From assembly GCA_963696405.1 (NCBI GenBank), contig CAVOJY010000005.1:496001-560000 (forward strand): a stretch of 64,000 bases of DNA. Direction: 5' to 3'. The position numbers were made by a program, and so were the translations under genes. The notes under the pieces are model-generated. The model did no database searches. It had not been told where the DNA came from and saw nothing but the letters and a program-made list of their open reading frames with translations. Below, piece by piece: positions 1 to 8,432 of the stretch (the first letter of the stretch is position 1; each line of letters opens with the position of its first letter). This DNA is from CAVOJY01 sp963696405 (GTDB taxonomy: Bacteria > Chloroflexota > Limnocylindria > Limnocylindrales > CSP1-4).

Positions 1-1
1 C

Positions 2-955
2 GACCGGGTAGGCGTCATCATCAACACCGGCGGAGGAGGCCTGGAGCAGGTCATCGACGGCACGCACACCTTCGAGCAGAAGGGGCCGGGCCAGGTGAGC
101 GCATTCGCCATACCCGCCCTGTCGGGGTCGATGGGCGCATGCATGGTCTCCATGACGTACAAGCTCACCGGGCCGGCCATCACCCAGGTGGCCGCATGCG
201 CCAGCTCTGTCATCGCGTTCCACGATGCGATCCGCCTCATCCGCGAGGGTCGCTGCGACGTGGTCCTCGCCGGAGGCACGGAGGCCCCTCTCCTGCCGAT
301 GGCGTTCGCCGCGCTCGCGAACATGGGCGCGCTGTCGAAGCGGAACGACGATCCCCAGCATGCATCGCGGCCGTTTGACCGGGACCGCGACGGCTTCCTG
401 TTCGGCGAAGGGGGCGGCGTCGTGGTGGTCGAAAGCGCCGAGCACGCCCTGCGGAGGGGTGCGACGATCCAGGCCGAAGTGCTGGGCTCTGCGATGACCG
501 CCGACGCCTTCCACATCAGCGCCCCCGAGCCGACGGGCCGGGGCGCCGCGATGGCCATGACCCTCGCCCTGAAGGACGCCGGCGTCGCCCCCGACGAGGT
601 GGACTACGTGGTCGCCCACGGCACCTCCACCTCCCTGAACGACGTCACGGAGACGCGCTCGATCAAGACGACGTTCGGGGCGCACGCCTCCAAGCTCGCC
701 ATCAGCTCGCCCAAGTCGATGGTGGGGCACATGCTCGGCGGCGCCGGTGTGGTGAACGCGCTGGCCGCGATCGGCGCGATCCGCGAGGGCATGATCCCGC
801 CGACAGCCAACCTCGAGAACCCCGACGTGCCGGACTGCGATCTCGACTACGTGCCGCTCGTCGCGCGGAAGGCGCGGGTGGACACCGCGATCATCAACGG
901 GTTCGGGTTCGGCGGCCAGAACGCGGTCGCGGTGTTCCGCCGTTTCGAGGCCTGA
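2..955 (+). CDS. fabF: 3-oxoacyl-ACP synthase II (FabF), 3' part
   Basis: Beta-ketoacyl-ACP synthase II condenses malonyl-ACP with a growing acyl-ACP in fatty-acid elongation in the cytosol. The reading frame is open from the first bases of the window, so the N-terminal third lies outside. The catalytic triad is visible: the nucleophilic Cys in AACASS (codon at 197), His in VAHGTSTS (codon at 617) and His in MVGHMLGGAG (codon at 728). The glycine-rich tail GFGFGGQN near the C-terminus is also typical of the family. An ATG at 95 is internal, because the frame upstream of it still reads as FabF. A polyketide KS domain is a less likely alternative since the protein stops cleanly after a single KS domain. 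Confidence 0.93.
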   Translation, partial: DRVGVIINTGGGGLEQVIDGTHTFEQKGPGQVSAFAIPALSGSMGACMVSMTYKLTGPAITQVAACASSVIAFHDAIRLIREGRCDVVLAGGTEAPLLPMAFAALANMGALSKRNDDPQHASRPFDRDRDGFLFGEGGGVVVVESAEHALRRGATIQAEVLGSAMTADAFHISAPEPTGRGAAMAMTLALKDAGVAPDEVDYVVAHGTSTSLNDVTETRSIKTTFGAHASKLAISSPKSMVGHMLGGAGVVNALAAIGAIREGMIPPTANLENPDVPDCDLDYVPLVARKARVDTAIINGFGFGGQNAVAVFRRFEA

Positions 956-994
956 GGCGGCCGGCAGCCACGCGGGCCCGCCACTCGTGCCAGC

Positions 995-1046
995 CACGCG
1001 CGCCCGTCACGCGGGGCCGCCACCCGCGCCCGTCACCCGCGCCCGC
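995..1046. repeat. 13-bp tandem repeat upstream of the CapA-like gene
   Basis: Four consecutive 13-bp units of the form CACSCGSGSCCGY follow each other directly, with a fifth related unit near 969. They fill most of the gap between fabF and the next start codon. No function is evident. Confidence 0.7.
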
Positions 1047-1070
1047 CAGCGCCGGGGCAGCCTCCATGCG

Positions 1071-2693
1071 ATGATGTCGCGCGTGCCTCGACTCTTGACG
1101 CTCGCCCTGGCGGCGGCGCTGCTCATCGCCGCGTGCGGCGGATCGTCCGCCACCACCGGCCCCGGTGGGTCCGCGTCCCCCACTGCCGGCAGTTCTTCCC
1201 CCGACGGTTCTTCCTCCTCCCCCACCTGGACGCCGGCGCCCACCGTCCCGGAGCTGACCGCGTCGCCCACGCCCCTGCCGGCGTCGGGATCGGTGCCGCT
1301 GGCCGTCGTCACGGGCTTCAAGAACTACAAGGTGAACGGCCTCACCCTGGCCCAGCTGCGGACGTACCTGCGGGCGGGCAAGGTCCTGGTTCCCTGCGGC
1401 ACCGTCGAGGCCGTCCAGGCTGCCGTGGGCGCGTCGAACACCGAGGGGTGGGCGGCATGCCAGCAGGTCGACAGGATCGCCGGGCTGATTAGCGCCGGAT
1501 CGGGGAAGCTGGCCCTGCTGCCGCCGGGCCTCGTCTCGGTGAAGATGAAGGCCGTGTCGCTTGATGGGGCGGACCTCTTCGGCGAGACTCCCGCTCGGGA
1601 GAAGCCGTACCCGCTCACCGTCGCCGCTCCGTCCGGCTGGAAGGCCTCGTGGGCAGCCTACGACTCGGACGAGATCCGGGTCGTCCTCACGACGGGATGC
1701 ACGTGCCCGGACCGGGGCGTGAGCCACCAGACGAACACCCTGAAGAAGGGCTGGGACTGGCTCCTGACCGCGGGCACCGCGAAGTACACCGGCAGGCACT
1801 GGGACGGCCGCCTGGACTGGTGGGTCGTGGACGCCGTGCGCACCGGCAACGCCGGGGCCCTCCACCGGCTCATCCGGGACGCCGATATCGCGGTCAGCGA
1901 CTTCGAGTGCCCCATGACGTCGAACTTCGTCCAGCACGATGAGGGCACCCTCTTCACGATCGACCCGAAGGTCGCCACGCTCATGCGCAAGGCCGGCTTC
2001 GACGTCGCCACGATCGCCACCGACCACATGACGAACGCGGGCACTAACGGCCTCCTCGAGACGGTGGACTTCTTCAAGAAGGCCGGGATCAAGCCGGTCG
2101 GCGGCGGCAAGAACCTGGCGGAAGCGCTGAAGCCCGCGGTGATCGACGTCCGGGGCCTGAAGTTCGCGTTCGTCGGGTTCAACGCGATCGGCGGATCGGC
2201 GTATGCGGGGAAGTCGACGCCGGGCGTGGCGCAGCTGACCGCGGCGAACGCGAAGAAGGCGATCGACGCGGCCCGGAAGGCCGGGGCCGACGTGGTGTTC
2301 GCCCTCCCCCAGTGGAGCGCGGTCGAATACACCAACGTGATGACCGGCGCCGAGCGCAGCCTCCGCGATGTGCTCTTCAAGGCAGGGGCCGACCATGTGA
2401 TCGGGGCCGACCATCACTGGGCCGCCGCCATCTCGATCACACCTGGCGGAGCCTCCGGCAACCGCTACACGGCGGCCAGCCAGGGCAACTTCTGGTTCGG
2501 CCAGGACTGGAGCCGCCAGACCATGGAAGGGGTCATGACCATGCTCACCTTCCGCGGCAAGAAGCTGGTCCAGGCCCGTCTCATCCCCACGGTCGTGCTG
2601 GACAACTCCCAGGTCAACCTCGTGGACCCCGCCACCGACGGGCAAACCGTCCTGAACCAGGTCCTGTCGAAGTCCGAGATCAAGCCCAAGTAG
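1071..2693 (+). CDS. CapA-like metallophosphatase-fold lipoprotein
   Basis: A 540-residue exported lipoprotein. The start at 1071 is chosen because it gives a typical lipoprotein signal, MMSRVPRLL followed by a hydrophobic stretch and the lipobox IAAC at about residue 26. A Ser/Pro/Thr-rich linker follows. The C-terminal half (about residues 270-500) matches the CapA/PgsA capsule-synthesis family, which has a calcineurin-like fold. The motifs are degenerate: DFECPM for the usual N-x-E, ATDHMTNAG for the A-N-N-H-x-x-D box, PQWSAVEY for HWGxEY, and IGADHH for the G-H-P-H box. Several metal ligands are therefore altered, so activity is uncertain. The N-terminal 200 residues are not recognised. 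The gene stands alone after fabF. Confidence 0.75.
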   Translation: MMSRVPRLLTLALAAALLIAACGGSSATTGPGGSASPTAGSSSPDGSSSSPTWTPAPTVPELTASPTPLPASGSVPLAVVTGFKNYKVNGLTLAQLRTYLRAGKVLVPCGTVEAVQAAVGASNTEGWAACQQVDRIAGLISAGSGKLALLPPGLVSVKMKAVSLDGADLFGETPAREKPYPLTVAAPSGWKASWAAYDSDEIRVVLTTGCTCPDRGVSHQTNTLKKGWDWLLTAGTAKYTGRHWDGRLDWWVVDAVRTGNAGALHRLIRDADIAVSDFECPMTSNFVQHDEGTLFTIDPKVATLMRKAGFDVATIATDHMTNAGTNGLLETVDFFKKAGIKPVGGGKNLAEALKPAVIDVRGLKFAFVGFNAIGGSAYAGKSTPGVAQLTAANAKKAIDAARKAGADVVFALPQWSAVEYTNVMTGAERSLRDVLFKAGADHVIGADHHWAAAISITPGGASGNRYTAASQGNFWFGQDWSRQTMEGVMTMLTFRGKKLVQARLIPTVVLDNSQVNLVDPATDGQTVLNQVLSKSEIKPK

Positions 2694-2785
2694 GACCGGC
2701 GCGGCCACCCAGCTCGGGCCGCGCGCCGGCGACAGGTCGCCCGCTTCCCGCGCGGATCTGATCGGGGCGGGTGGACCGTTCAGGA

Positions 2786-2956
2786 CATCTGCAAACCCGC
2801 GTAGCGGAGGCCGGGTCGAGGGCGCCCGGGCACCAGCCGGCCTCCGCCTCTGACGCTCTGCCGAGCGTGTGCCGTGACGCCGGAACGGCTGCGACTCCTC
2901 GACATGACCCTCCGGGCACCCGTCCCGGCGGCGAACGCTACGGGGGTTTGCAGACG
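2786..2956. repeat. 171-bp inverted-repeat element
   Basis: The ends form 20-bp inverted copies matching at 18 of 20 positions. The left arm begins CATCTGCAAACCC and the right arm reads the same on the opposite strand (2937-2956). The core GCAAACCNNCGTAGC recurs at 34246-34260. The element lies in a 643-bp gene-free stretch (2694-3336) that otherwise holds only the hairpin at 3184. It could be a small non-autonomous mobile element or a structured RNA. No gene was found inside. Confidence 0.55.
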
Positions 2957-3183
2957 TCATGGTCGCCCGGGATCGCCCCAGCCACGCGCTCGCGGCGGCG
3001 CTCGCGCAGGCGCCGCGTTTGACAAAATCGGCCTCCATCCGGCAGAGTTCCGCCCACGATGCACGCTTGGACCGGGGATTGGACCATGTACATGCGCAGG
3101 CGGCCCCGCCGCACGGAGGATGGGGTCTGAGGCCACGCGCAGCCTGAAGACAGGCGACGTCGGGGCCACGGACCGGTCCCGGG

Positions 3184-3215
3184 GCCGCAGTTCCAGAGCA
3201 GGGACTGCGGCTTTT
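3184..3215 (+). terminator. Rho-independent terminator or attenuator upstream of metY
   Basis: An 11-bp stem (GCCGCAGTTCC pairing with GGGACTGCGGC, one G-U pair), a six-base loop and a TTTT tract lie about 120 bases before the metY start. This is in the leader of the sulfur amino-acid operon, so it may be an attenuator. Equally it could end a transcript from upstream. No known riboswitch core (SAM, T-box) could be matched before it. Confidence 0.65.
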
Positions 3216-3336
3216 GTGTTCCTCCGGCAGGCGCGGCGGGCGGCCGCAACCCTCGGCTCCTCGTGGTGACAGGATCGCCCGGACCGCGAGGCAGCGTCCC
3301 GCCCCGGCAGAATCGACCGAGAACGTGAGGCCCACC

Positions 3337-4653
3337 GTGTCCGAACCGAATGACCGCCGCCAGCAGCACCGTCCCGAGACGCTCGCGCTCCACGCCGGCC
3401 AGGCACCCGACCCGGCGACGACCGCCCGGGCCGTCCCCATCTACGCGACCACGTCCTACGTCTTCCACGACGCCGATCATGCAGCCCGGCTCTTCGCGCT
3501 CCAGGAATTCGGGAATATCTACACCCGGATCATGAACCCGACCACCGACGTGTTCGAGCAGCGGATCGCGGCGCTCGAGGGCGGAGTCGGCGCACTGGGC
3601 GTTGCCTCCGGGCAGGCGGCCGAGATGCTCGCCATCGTCAACCTCGCGCGCGCGGGCGACAACATCGTCAGCTCGCTGAGCCTGTACGGCGGGACCTACA
3701 ACCTGCTCGCCTACACGCTGCCCCGACTGGGGATCGAGACCCGTTTCGTTGACGGGTCGGACCCGGCCAACTTCGCCGCGGCCATCGACGATCGCACGCG
3801 GGCCCTCTACGTCGAGACCATCGGCAATCCCCGGCTCGACGTCCCGGACATCACCGGCATCGCCGCGGTCGCGCACGCCCACGGGCTGCCCCTCATGGTG
3901 GACAACACGTTTGCCCCGCTCCTGTGCCGCCCGATCGAGCACGGCGCGGACATCGTCATCCACTCGGCGACCAAGTGGATCGGGGGCCACGGCACGGCCA
4001 TCGGCGGCGTGGTCGTGGACGGAGGCAAGTTCGACTGGGCCGCCTCGCCGAGGTTCCCGGAACTCGTGGAGCCCGACCCCACGTACCACGGCGTCCGCTA
4101 CGTCGAGTCGTTCGGTGCCGCCGCCTACATCCTGAAGCTGCGGGTCCAGCTTCTCCGGGATCTCGGCCCTGCGCTCAGCCCGTTCAACGCGTTCCTCTTC
4201 ATCCAGGGACTCGAGACGCTCCCGGTCCGGATGGCCCGGCACTGCGAGAACACCCTCGCGGTGGCGCGCTGGCTGGAAAGCCATCCCGCGGTCACCTGGG
4301 TGAGTTACCCGGGACTCCCCTCCCACCCGAGCCACGCCAACGCGCGGCGCTACCTGCAGGGCGGGTTCGGCGGGATCATCACTTTCGGCGTCCGGGGCGG
4401 TCGCGAGGCCGGCCGGCGGCTCATCGACAGCGTGAAGCTGTTCAGCCTGCTCGCCAACGTGGGCGACGCGAAGTCGCTCATCATTCACCCCTCCTCCACC
4501 ACGCACCAGCAGATGAGCGACGAGGAGCAGGAGCGAAGCGGTGTGACGCCGGACCTCATCCGCCTGTCAATCGGGCTCGAGCACGTGGACGACATCATCG
4601 CCGACCTCGAGCAGGCGCTCGCCGCCGCGGCCGGAACGGGAGGGGGCACGTGA
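3337..4653 (+). CDS. metY: O-acetylhomoserine aminocarboxypropyltransferase (sulfhydrylase)
   Basis: This PLP enzyme of the Cys/Met-metabolism family makes homocysteine from O-acetylhomoserine and sulfide. The GTG at 3337 is preferred because the homology (ETLALHAGQ) begins just after it and GTGAGG lies shortly upstream; the frame stays open further upstream without family resemblance. The Schiff-base lysine is K213 in SATKWIGGHG. The substrate loop EFGNIYTRIMNPT and the tail SIGLEHVDDI are also family hallmarks. Length is 438 residues, normal for MetY. Its stop overlaps the metX start, so the two are translationally coupled and catalyse consecutive steps. Confidence 0.95.
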   Translation: MSEPNDRRQQHRPETLALHAGQAPDPATTARAVPIYATTSYVFHDADHAARLFALQEFGNIYTRIMNPTTDVFEQRIAALEGGVGALGVASGQAAEMLAIVNLARAGDNIVSSLSLYGGTYNLLAYTLPRLGIETRFVDGSDPANFAAAIDDRTRALYVETIGNPRLDVPDITGIAAVAHAHGLPLMVDNTFAPLLCRPIEHGADIVIHSATKWIGGHGTAIGGVVVDGGKFDWAASPRFPELVEPDPTYHGVRYVESFGAAAYILKLRVQLLRDLGPALSPFNAFLFIQGLETLPVRMARHCENTLAVARWLESHPAVTWVSYPGLPSHPSHANARRYLQGGFGGIITFGVRGGREAGRRLIDSVKLFSLLANVGDAKSLIIHPSSTTHQQMSDEEQERSGVTPDLIRLSIGLEHVDDIIADLEQALAAAAGTGGGT

Positions 4654-5792
4654 TGGCCGCCGAGCCGGCTCCGGCGAACGGTGACCTCGGTGACCGCGAC
4701 GACGACGACACCCGCGACGAACCACTCGCCACGGTGACCGACATGTCGTTCGGGACGGGCACCGTCCGGACCGTCGCGCTGGGGCCGTTCGTGCTCGAGT
4801 CCGCGGTGATCCTGCCCGACCTGGTCGTCGCCTACCGGCACGACGGCCCGGGCCCGGCCGACGCGCCCCAGGTGCTCCTGGTCCACGCCCTGACCGGGTC
4901 GGCGGACGCGGCGGGGGACTGGTGGGAACCGCTCATCGGCCCGGGGCGCGCCTTCGACACCGACCGGTTCGGCGTCCTCTGCGCCAACCTCCTCGGCGGG
5001 CGCTACGGCACGACCGGCCCCACGAGCCTGGACCCCGTGACCGGGGATCCGTACGGGTCCTCCTTCCCGCAGGTCACCGCGCGCGACCAGGCCCGTGCCC
5101 AGTGGGCCCTCCTCGACGCACTCGGCATCGCCGACCTCGAGCTTGTCACCGGCGGGTCCCTCGGCGGCATGGTGGCGCTGGAGGTCGCGCTCGAGCGGCC
5201 GGGCGCCGTGCGGACCGTGATGCCCATCGCAGCTCCGGCGGCGATGGGCGCCCTCGCCATGGCCTGGAACCGCATCCAGGTCGCCATGATCGAGGGACTC
5301 GGGGTTGAGGGGATGAACCTGGCGCGGCAGCTTGCCATGACCACCTACCGCAGCGAGGTCGACTTCGACTCGCGGTTCGCCGGCCGGACAGAGGCGGACG
5401 GTCGACCGTCCGTCGTGAGCTACCTGGACCACCAGGGACGCAAGCTCGTGGACCGGTTCGACCCGGACACCTACGTGACGCTTGTCGGCGCGATGGACAG
5501 CCACGACATCGGGCGCGGCCGCGGTGGGGTGGAGGCCGCGCTGGCCACGCTGAACCACGGGGACACGATCGTGGTCGGGCTCGGGATCCAGGGTGACATC
5601 CTGTTCGGCCCTGCCCAGGTCCAGGCGGTCCTCGCGGCGGCGCGCGCCGCCGGGCTGCCCACGCGGTACGAGGAGCTGCGCTCGACGAAGGGGCACGACG
5701 CGTTCCTCGTCGAGTGGGAGCAGCTGACAGAGATCTTCCGCCGGGCACTGCCGCCGCATCCGGCGGGGGGCCCGCGACGAACTGAGGAGTGA
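4653..5792 (+). CDS. metX: Homoserine O-acetyltransferase
   Basis: MetX is an alpha/beta-hydrolase-fold enzyme that acetylates homoserine with acetyl-CoA and so supplies MetY. The 379-residue product has the nucleophile elbow GGSLGGM (Ser169), an acidic residue in GIQGDILF and the catalytic His in TKGHDAFLVEW, in the expected order. The ATG at 4653 overlaps the metY stop; a GTG at 4650 would also work. The first 35 residues are acidic and low in complexity, which is common in GC-rich MetX proteins. It is the second gene of metY-metX-cysE-cysK. Confidence 0.95.
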   Translation: MAAEPAPANGDLGDRDDDDTRDEPLATVTDMSFGTGTVRTVALGPFVLESAVILPDLVVAYRHDGPGPADAPQVLLVHALTGSADAAGDWWEPLIGPGRAFDTDRFGVLCANLLGGRYGTTGPTSLDPVTGDPYGSSFPQVTARDQARAQWALLDALGIADLELVTGGSLGGMVALEVALERPGAVRTVMPIAAPAAMGALAMAWNRIQVAMIEGLGVEGMNLARQLAMTTYRSEVDFDSRFAGRTEADGRPSVVSYLDHQGRKLVDRFDPDTYVTLVGAMDSHDIGRGRGGVEAALATLNHGDTIVVGLGIQGDILFGPAQVQAVLAAARAAGLPTRYEELRSTKGHDAFLVEWEQLTEIFRRALPPHPAGGPRRTEE

Positions 5793-5820
5793 AGGGACTC
5801 CAGCAGGAGACAGATCGCCC

Positions 5821-6741
5821 ATGCTCACGACCCCTGCCAACCCCGCGGCCTCCGGCCCCGGCACAAACGGTCCGGTCGACCACGACACCGACGAGGACCA
5901 CGTCCTCGAGCACGCCTTTGCGGAGGAGCTGTGCCGCGCGCGTCGCGAGCACCGCATCGTCCTCCCGGCCCGCAAGCTGGTCGCCGCGTACACGGACGAG
6001 CTGCTCGGGATCCTCTTCCCGCACCTGTCGGAGAAGCCGCCCAATTCCGCGGAGGAGATCCAGGCACGCCTGGCCCTGCTGCGGCAGGACCTCCGGCGGA
6101 TCCTGGCGCCCCTCGAGCCGGCCATGACCCGGTCCGTGGACGAGACCGTGGACGCGTTTGCGCGCGCCGTGCCCGGCATCTACCGGAAGCTTCTGCTCGA
6201 CGCCGAAGCGATCAGCCTCGGCGACCCCGCGGCGGAGGGCACCGACGAAGTCGTCGCGGCCTACCCCGGCTTCCTCGCCATCGCCATCTACCGCATCGCC
6301 CACGAGTTCTCGCACCTGGGCGTGCCGGTGTTCCCGCGCATCATGTCCGAGATCGCCCACACCCGGACCGGCGTGGACATCCATCCGGGCGCGTCGATCG
6401 GGAGCCCCTTCTTCATCGACCACGCGACCGGCATCGTGGTCGGCGAGACCGCCGTCATCGGGAACAACGTGAAGCTGTACCAGGGCGTCACCCTGGGCGC
6501 GCTCAGCGTCGACAAGCGCTGGGCGGGGATGAAACGCCACCCGACGATCGAGGACAACGTCGTCATCTACTCGAACGCCACCGTCCTGGGGGGCGACACG
6601 GTCGTCGGCCACGACAGCATCGTGGGGGGCAACGTCTGGCTCACCCGGAGCGTGCCGCCGGACTCCGTCGTCTACCACTCGAGCGAGGTCCGTGTTCGCA
6701 ACACGAGGGAGAGCGACGACCTCCCGGACTTCGTCATCTGA
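5821..6741 (+). CDS. cysE: Serine O-acetyltransferase
   Basis: This enzyme makes O-acetylserine from serine and acetyl-CoA, the first committed step of cysteine synthesis. The 306-residue protein has a helical N-terminal part and a left-handed beta-helix with hexapeptide repeats (HPGASIG, IDHATGIVVGE, IGNNVKLYQGVTLG). The His and Asp of DHATG are the expected catalytic pair. It is longer than E. coli CysE and resembles the EpsC-type branch. The ATG at 5821 follows an AGGAG about 12 bases upstream. It sits 28 bp after metX and before cysK, which uses its product. Confidence 0.93.
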   Translation: MLTTPANPAASGPGTNGPVDHDTDEDHVLEHAFAEELCRARREHRIVLPARKLVAAYTDELLGILFPHLSEKPPNSAEEIQARLALLRQDLRRILAPLEPAMTRSVDETVDAFARAVPGIYRKLLLDAEAISLGDPAAEGTDEVVAAYPGFLAIAIYRIAHEFSHLGVPVFPRIMSEIAHTRTGVDIHPGASIGSPFFIDHATGIVVGETAVIGNNVKLYQGVTLGALSVDKRWAGMKRHPTIEDNVVIYSNATVLGGDTVVGHDSIVGGNVWLTRSVPPDSVVYHSSEVRVRNTRESDDLPDFVI

Positions 6742-6795
6742 GCGCGGCCTCAGGCCTCGAGCCGCGGGCCGCGAGCAGTCACCCAGGAGGGCACC

Positions 6796-7722
6796 GTGAA
6801 GTTCAACAGCATCCTTGAGTCCATCGGCGAGACACCGCACGTGCGGATCAACCGGCTCTTCGATCCACGGGTCGAGGTGTGGGTGAAGCAGGAGCGGCTC
6901 AACCCGGCCGGAAGCATCAAGGACCGGATCGCCCTGTCGATGATCGAGGACGCGGAGCGGCGCGGCATTCTCAAGCCCGACAGCGTCATCATCGAGCCGA
7001 CCTCTGGGAACACCGGCGTGGGCCTTGCGCTCGTGTGCGCGGTCAAGGGCTACCGCCTGGTCCTGGTCATGCCGGAGTCGATGTCGGTGGAGCGCCGAAA
7101 GCTCATGTCCGCCTACGGGGCGACCTTCGAGCTGACGCCTCGCGAGAAGGGCATGAAGGGCGCGATCGAGAAGGCGACCGAACTCGTCGCCGCGACACCG
7201 GGCGCATGGATGCCGCAGCAGTTCGAGAACGAGGCCAACATCGAGGTGCACCGGCGCACGACCGCCGAGGAGATCGCCCGCGACTTCCCGGAAGGGCTCG
7301 ACTACCTCATCACCGGTGTCGGCACCGGCGGCCACCTGACCGGTGTCGCCGAAGTGCTCAAGCCGCGGTTCCCCGGGCTCAAGGTCTTCGCCGTCGAACC
7401 CGAAGCGTCGCCGGTCATCAGCGGCGGTTCCCCGTCGCCACATCCGATCCAGGGCATCGGCGCCGGCTTCATCCCGAAGAACCTCCACACCGACGTCCTG
7501 GACGGTGTCATCCAGGTGTCGGCGGACGAGGCTCTGCGCTACGCCGCCCGGTGCGCCCGCGAGGAGGGCGTCCTGGTCGGCATCTCGTCCGGGGCGTCCC
7601 TCGCTGCCGTTGCCCGCAAGCTGCCCGACATGGCCGACGGCTCGCGCGTGCTCACCTTCAACTACGACACCGGCGAGCGCTACCTGTCGATCGAGGGGCT
7701 CTTCGAAACGCAGGTCCCGTAG
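6796..7722 (+). CDS. cysK: Cysteine synthase (O-acetylserine sulfhydrylase)
   Basis: This PLP enzyme replaces the acetoxy group of O-acetylserine with sulfide to give cysteine. The 308-residue product shows K42 in NPAGSIKDRIA (Schiff base), the phosphate-binding loop TSGNTGVG, and GVGTGGHLTG. The GTG start at 6796 is supported by the GGAGG-type ribosome site just upstream (caggagggcacc). It closes the metY-metX-cysE-cysK run, which gives one transcript both routes of sulfide assimilation. A cystathionine beta-synthase role is possible for some family members, but the CysE neighbour favours CysK. Confidence 0.94.
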   Translation: MKFNSILESIGETPHVRINRLFDPRVEVWVKQERLNPAGSIKDRIALSMIEDAERRGILKPDSVIIEPTSGNTGVGLALVCAVKGYRLVLVMPESMSVERRKLMSAYGATFELTPREKGMKGAIEKATELVAATPGAWMPQQFENEANIEVHRRTTAEEIARDFPEGLDYLITGVGTGGHLTGVAEVLKPRFPGLKVFAVEPEASPVISGGSPSPHPIQGIGAGFIPKNLHTDVLDGVIQVSADEALRYAARCAREEGVLVGISSGASLAAVARKLPDMADGSRVLTFNYDTGERYLSIEGLFETQVP

Positions 7723-7818
7723 TAGCAGAGCGCGCCGCACGGGCGGGGGTGCGTGCGCGACGGCGGCAATGAACAGGGCGCTGGGCACGGTGCAGTGCGG
7801 CGCGCGTTCTGGCCTAAC

Positions 7819-7862
7819 CTATGGACAAGTGACCATACTTCATGTACATTCGTCCATAGATC
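7819..7862 (+). promoter_or_regulatory. Promoter with inverted-repeat operator of the nucleotidyltransferase gene pair
   Basis: TGGACA (7822-7827) and TACATT (7845-7850) are separated by 17 bp and form a plausible sigma-70 promoter in a locally AT-richer patch. It is bracketed by a perfect 8-bp inverted repeat, CTATGGAC (7819) and GTCCATAG (7852), suggesting a dimeric repressor site. The ATG at 7863 is only 12 bases after the -10, so the transcript is probably leaderless. Autoregulation by the encoded winged-helix protein is an inference. Confidence 0.6.
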
Positions 7863-8432
7863 ATGGACAGCCTCGCAACTCCTGCACCACCGTTCGGCTC
7901 GCAAGCAGTCGGTCGCGTGCTGCAGATCATGGCCCTCAACCCCGATCGGCCGTTCTTCGTACGTGAGCTCGCGCGCCTCACCGGCGAGCGAGTCAACGGC
8001 GTCGCGCAAGCTCTGGCCCGGTTGGTGCGCGAGGGGATGGCATCCACCGTCGAATTGGGCAATCGACCGGCCTACGAGATGAGATCCGACTACCTCTACC
8101 TGCCCGAGATCCAGCACATCGCCCTGAAGTCGCTCGGAATACCCGAACTGCTCGATGCTGCAGGCGTCACGGCGCTGAAGGTCGCCGTCTACGGCTCCTA
8201 TGCAAGAGGCGATGCCCAGGAGCACAGCGACATCGACGTCCTTGTCGTGGGCTCGGAGCCCAGACCGGGCGCCTCCGAGACGGCGGTCGCGGAGCTGGCA
8301 CGCCGCGTCGGGCGCGAGATCTCGGTCACAGTGCTGGACCATGCGACGTACACCGCCCAGCTGGCGCATCCGGCGAGCTTCGTCTCCGCCGTCGTCGCGG
8401 GCCCGACCGTCGAACTCCGCGGGAAGCTGTGA
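7863..8432 (+). CDS. Winged-helix / MNT-type nucleotidyltransferase fusion, probable antitoxin
   Basis: A 189-residue two-domain protein. Residues about 15-80 resemble a winged helix (FVRELARLTGERVNGVAQALARL). Residues about 95-180 are a minimal nucleotidyltransferase with the signature GSYARGDAQEHSDIDVLVVG, the GS...D-x-D metal and nucleotide site. MNT proteins in such pairs are often antitoxins that modify or bind a helical HEPN partner; here the DNA-binding domain is built in. It overlaps the next gene by 4 bp (GTGA) and has its own promoter with an operator-like repeat. Antitoxin function is inferred from family and context. Confidence 0.75.
   Translation: MDSLATPAPPFGSQAVGRVLQIMALNPDRPFFVRELARLTGERVNGVAQALARLVREGMASTVELGNRPAYEMRSDYLYLPEIQHIALKSLGIPELLDAAGVTALKVAVYGSYARGDAQEHSDIDVLVVGSEPRPGASETAVAELARRVGREISVTVLDHATYTAQLAHPASFVSAVVAGPTVELRGKL

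Noticed and set aside
2760..3330. SAM-type riboswitch or T-box before metY
   Set aside because: I looked for the SAM-I, SAM-II, SAM-IV and T-box conserved cores and could not place any of them; only a terminator hairpin is secure.
894..3440. Long minus-strand open frame (848 codons) opposite the CapA-like gene
   Set aside because: It is the codon-position shadow of a GC-rich gene: Arg/Pro/Gly-rich, no motif, and fully antisense to a well-supported gene.
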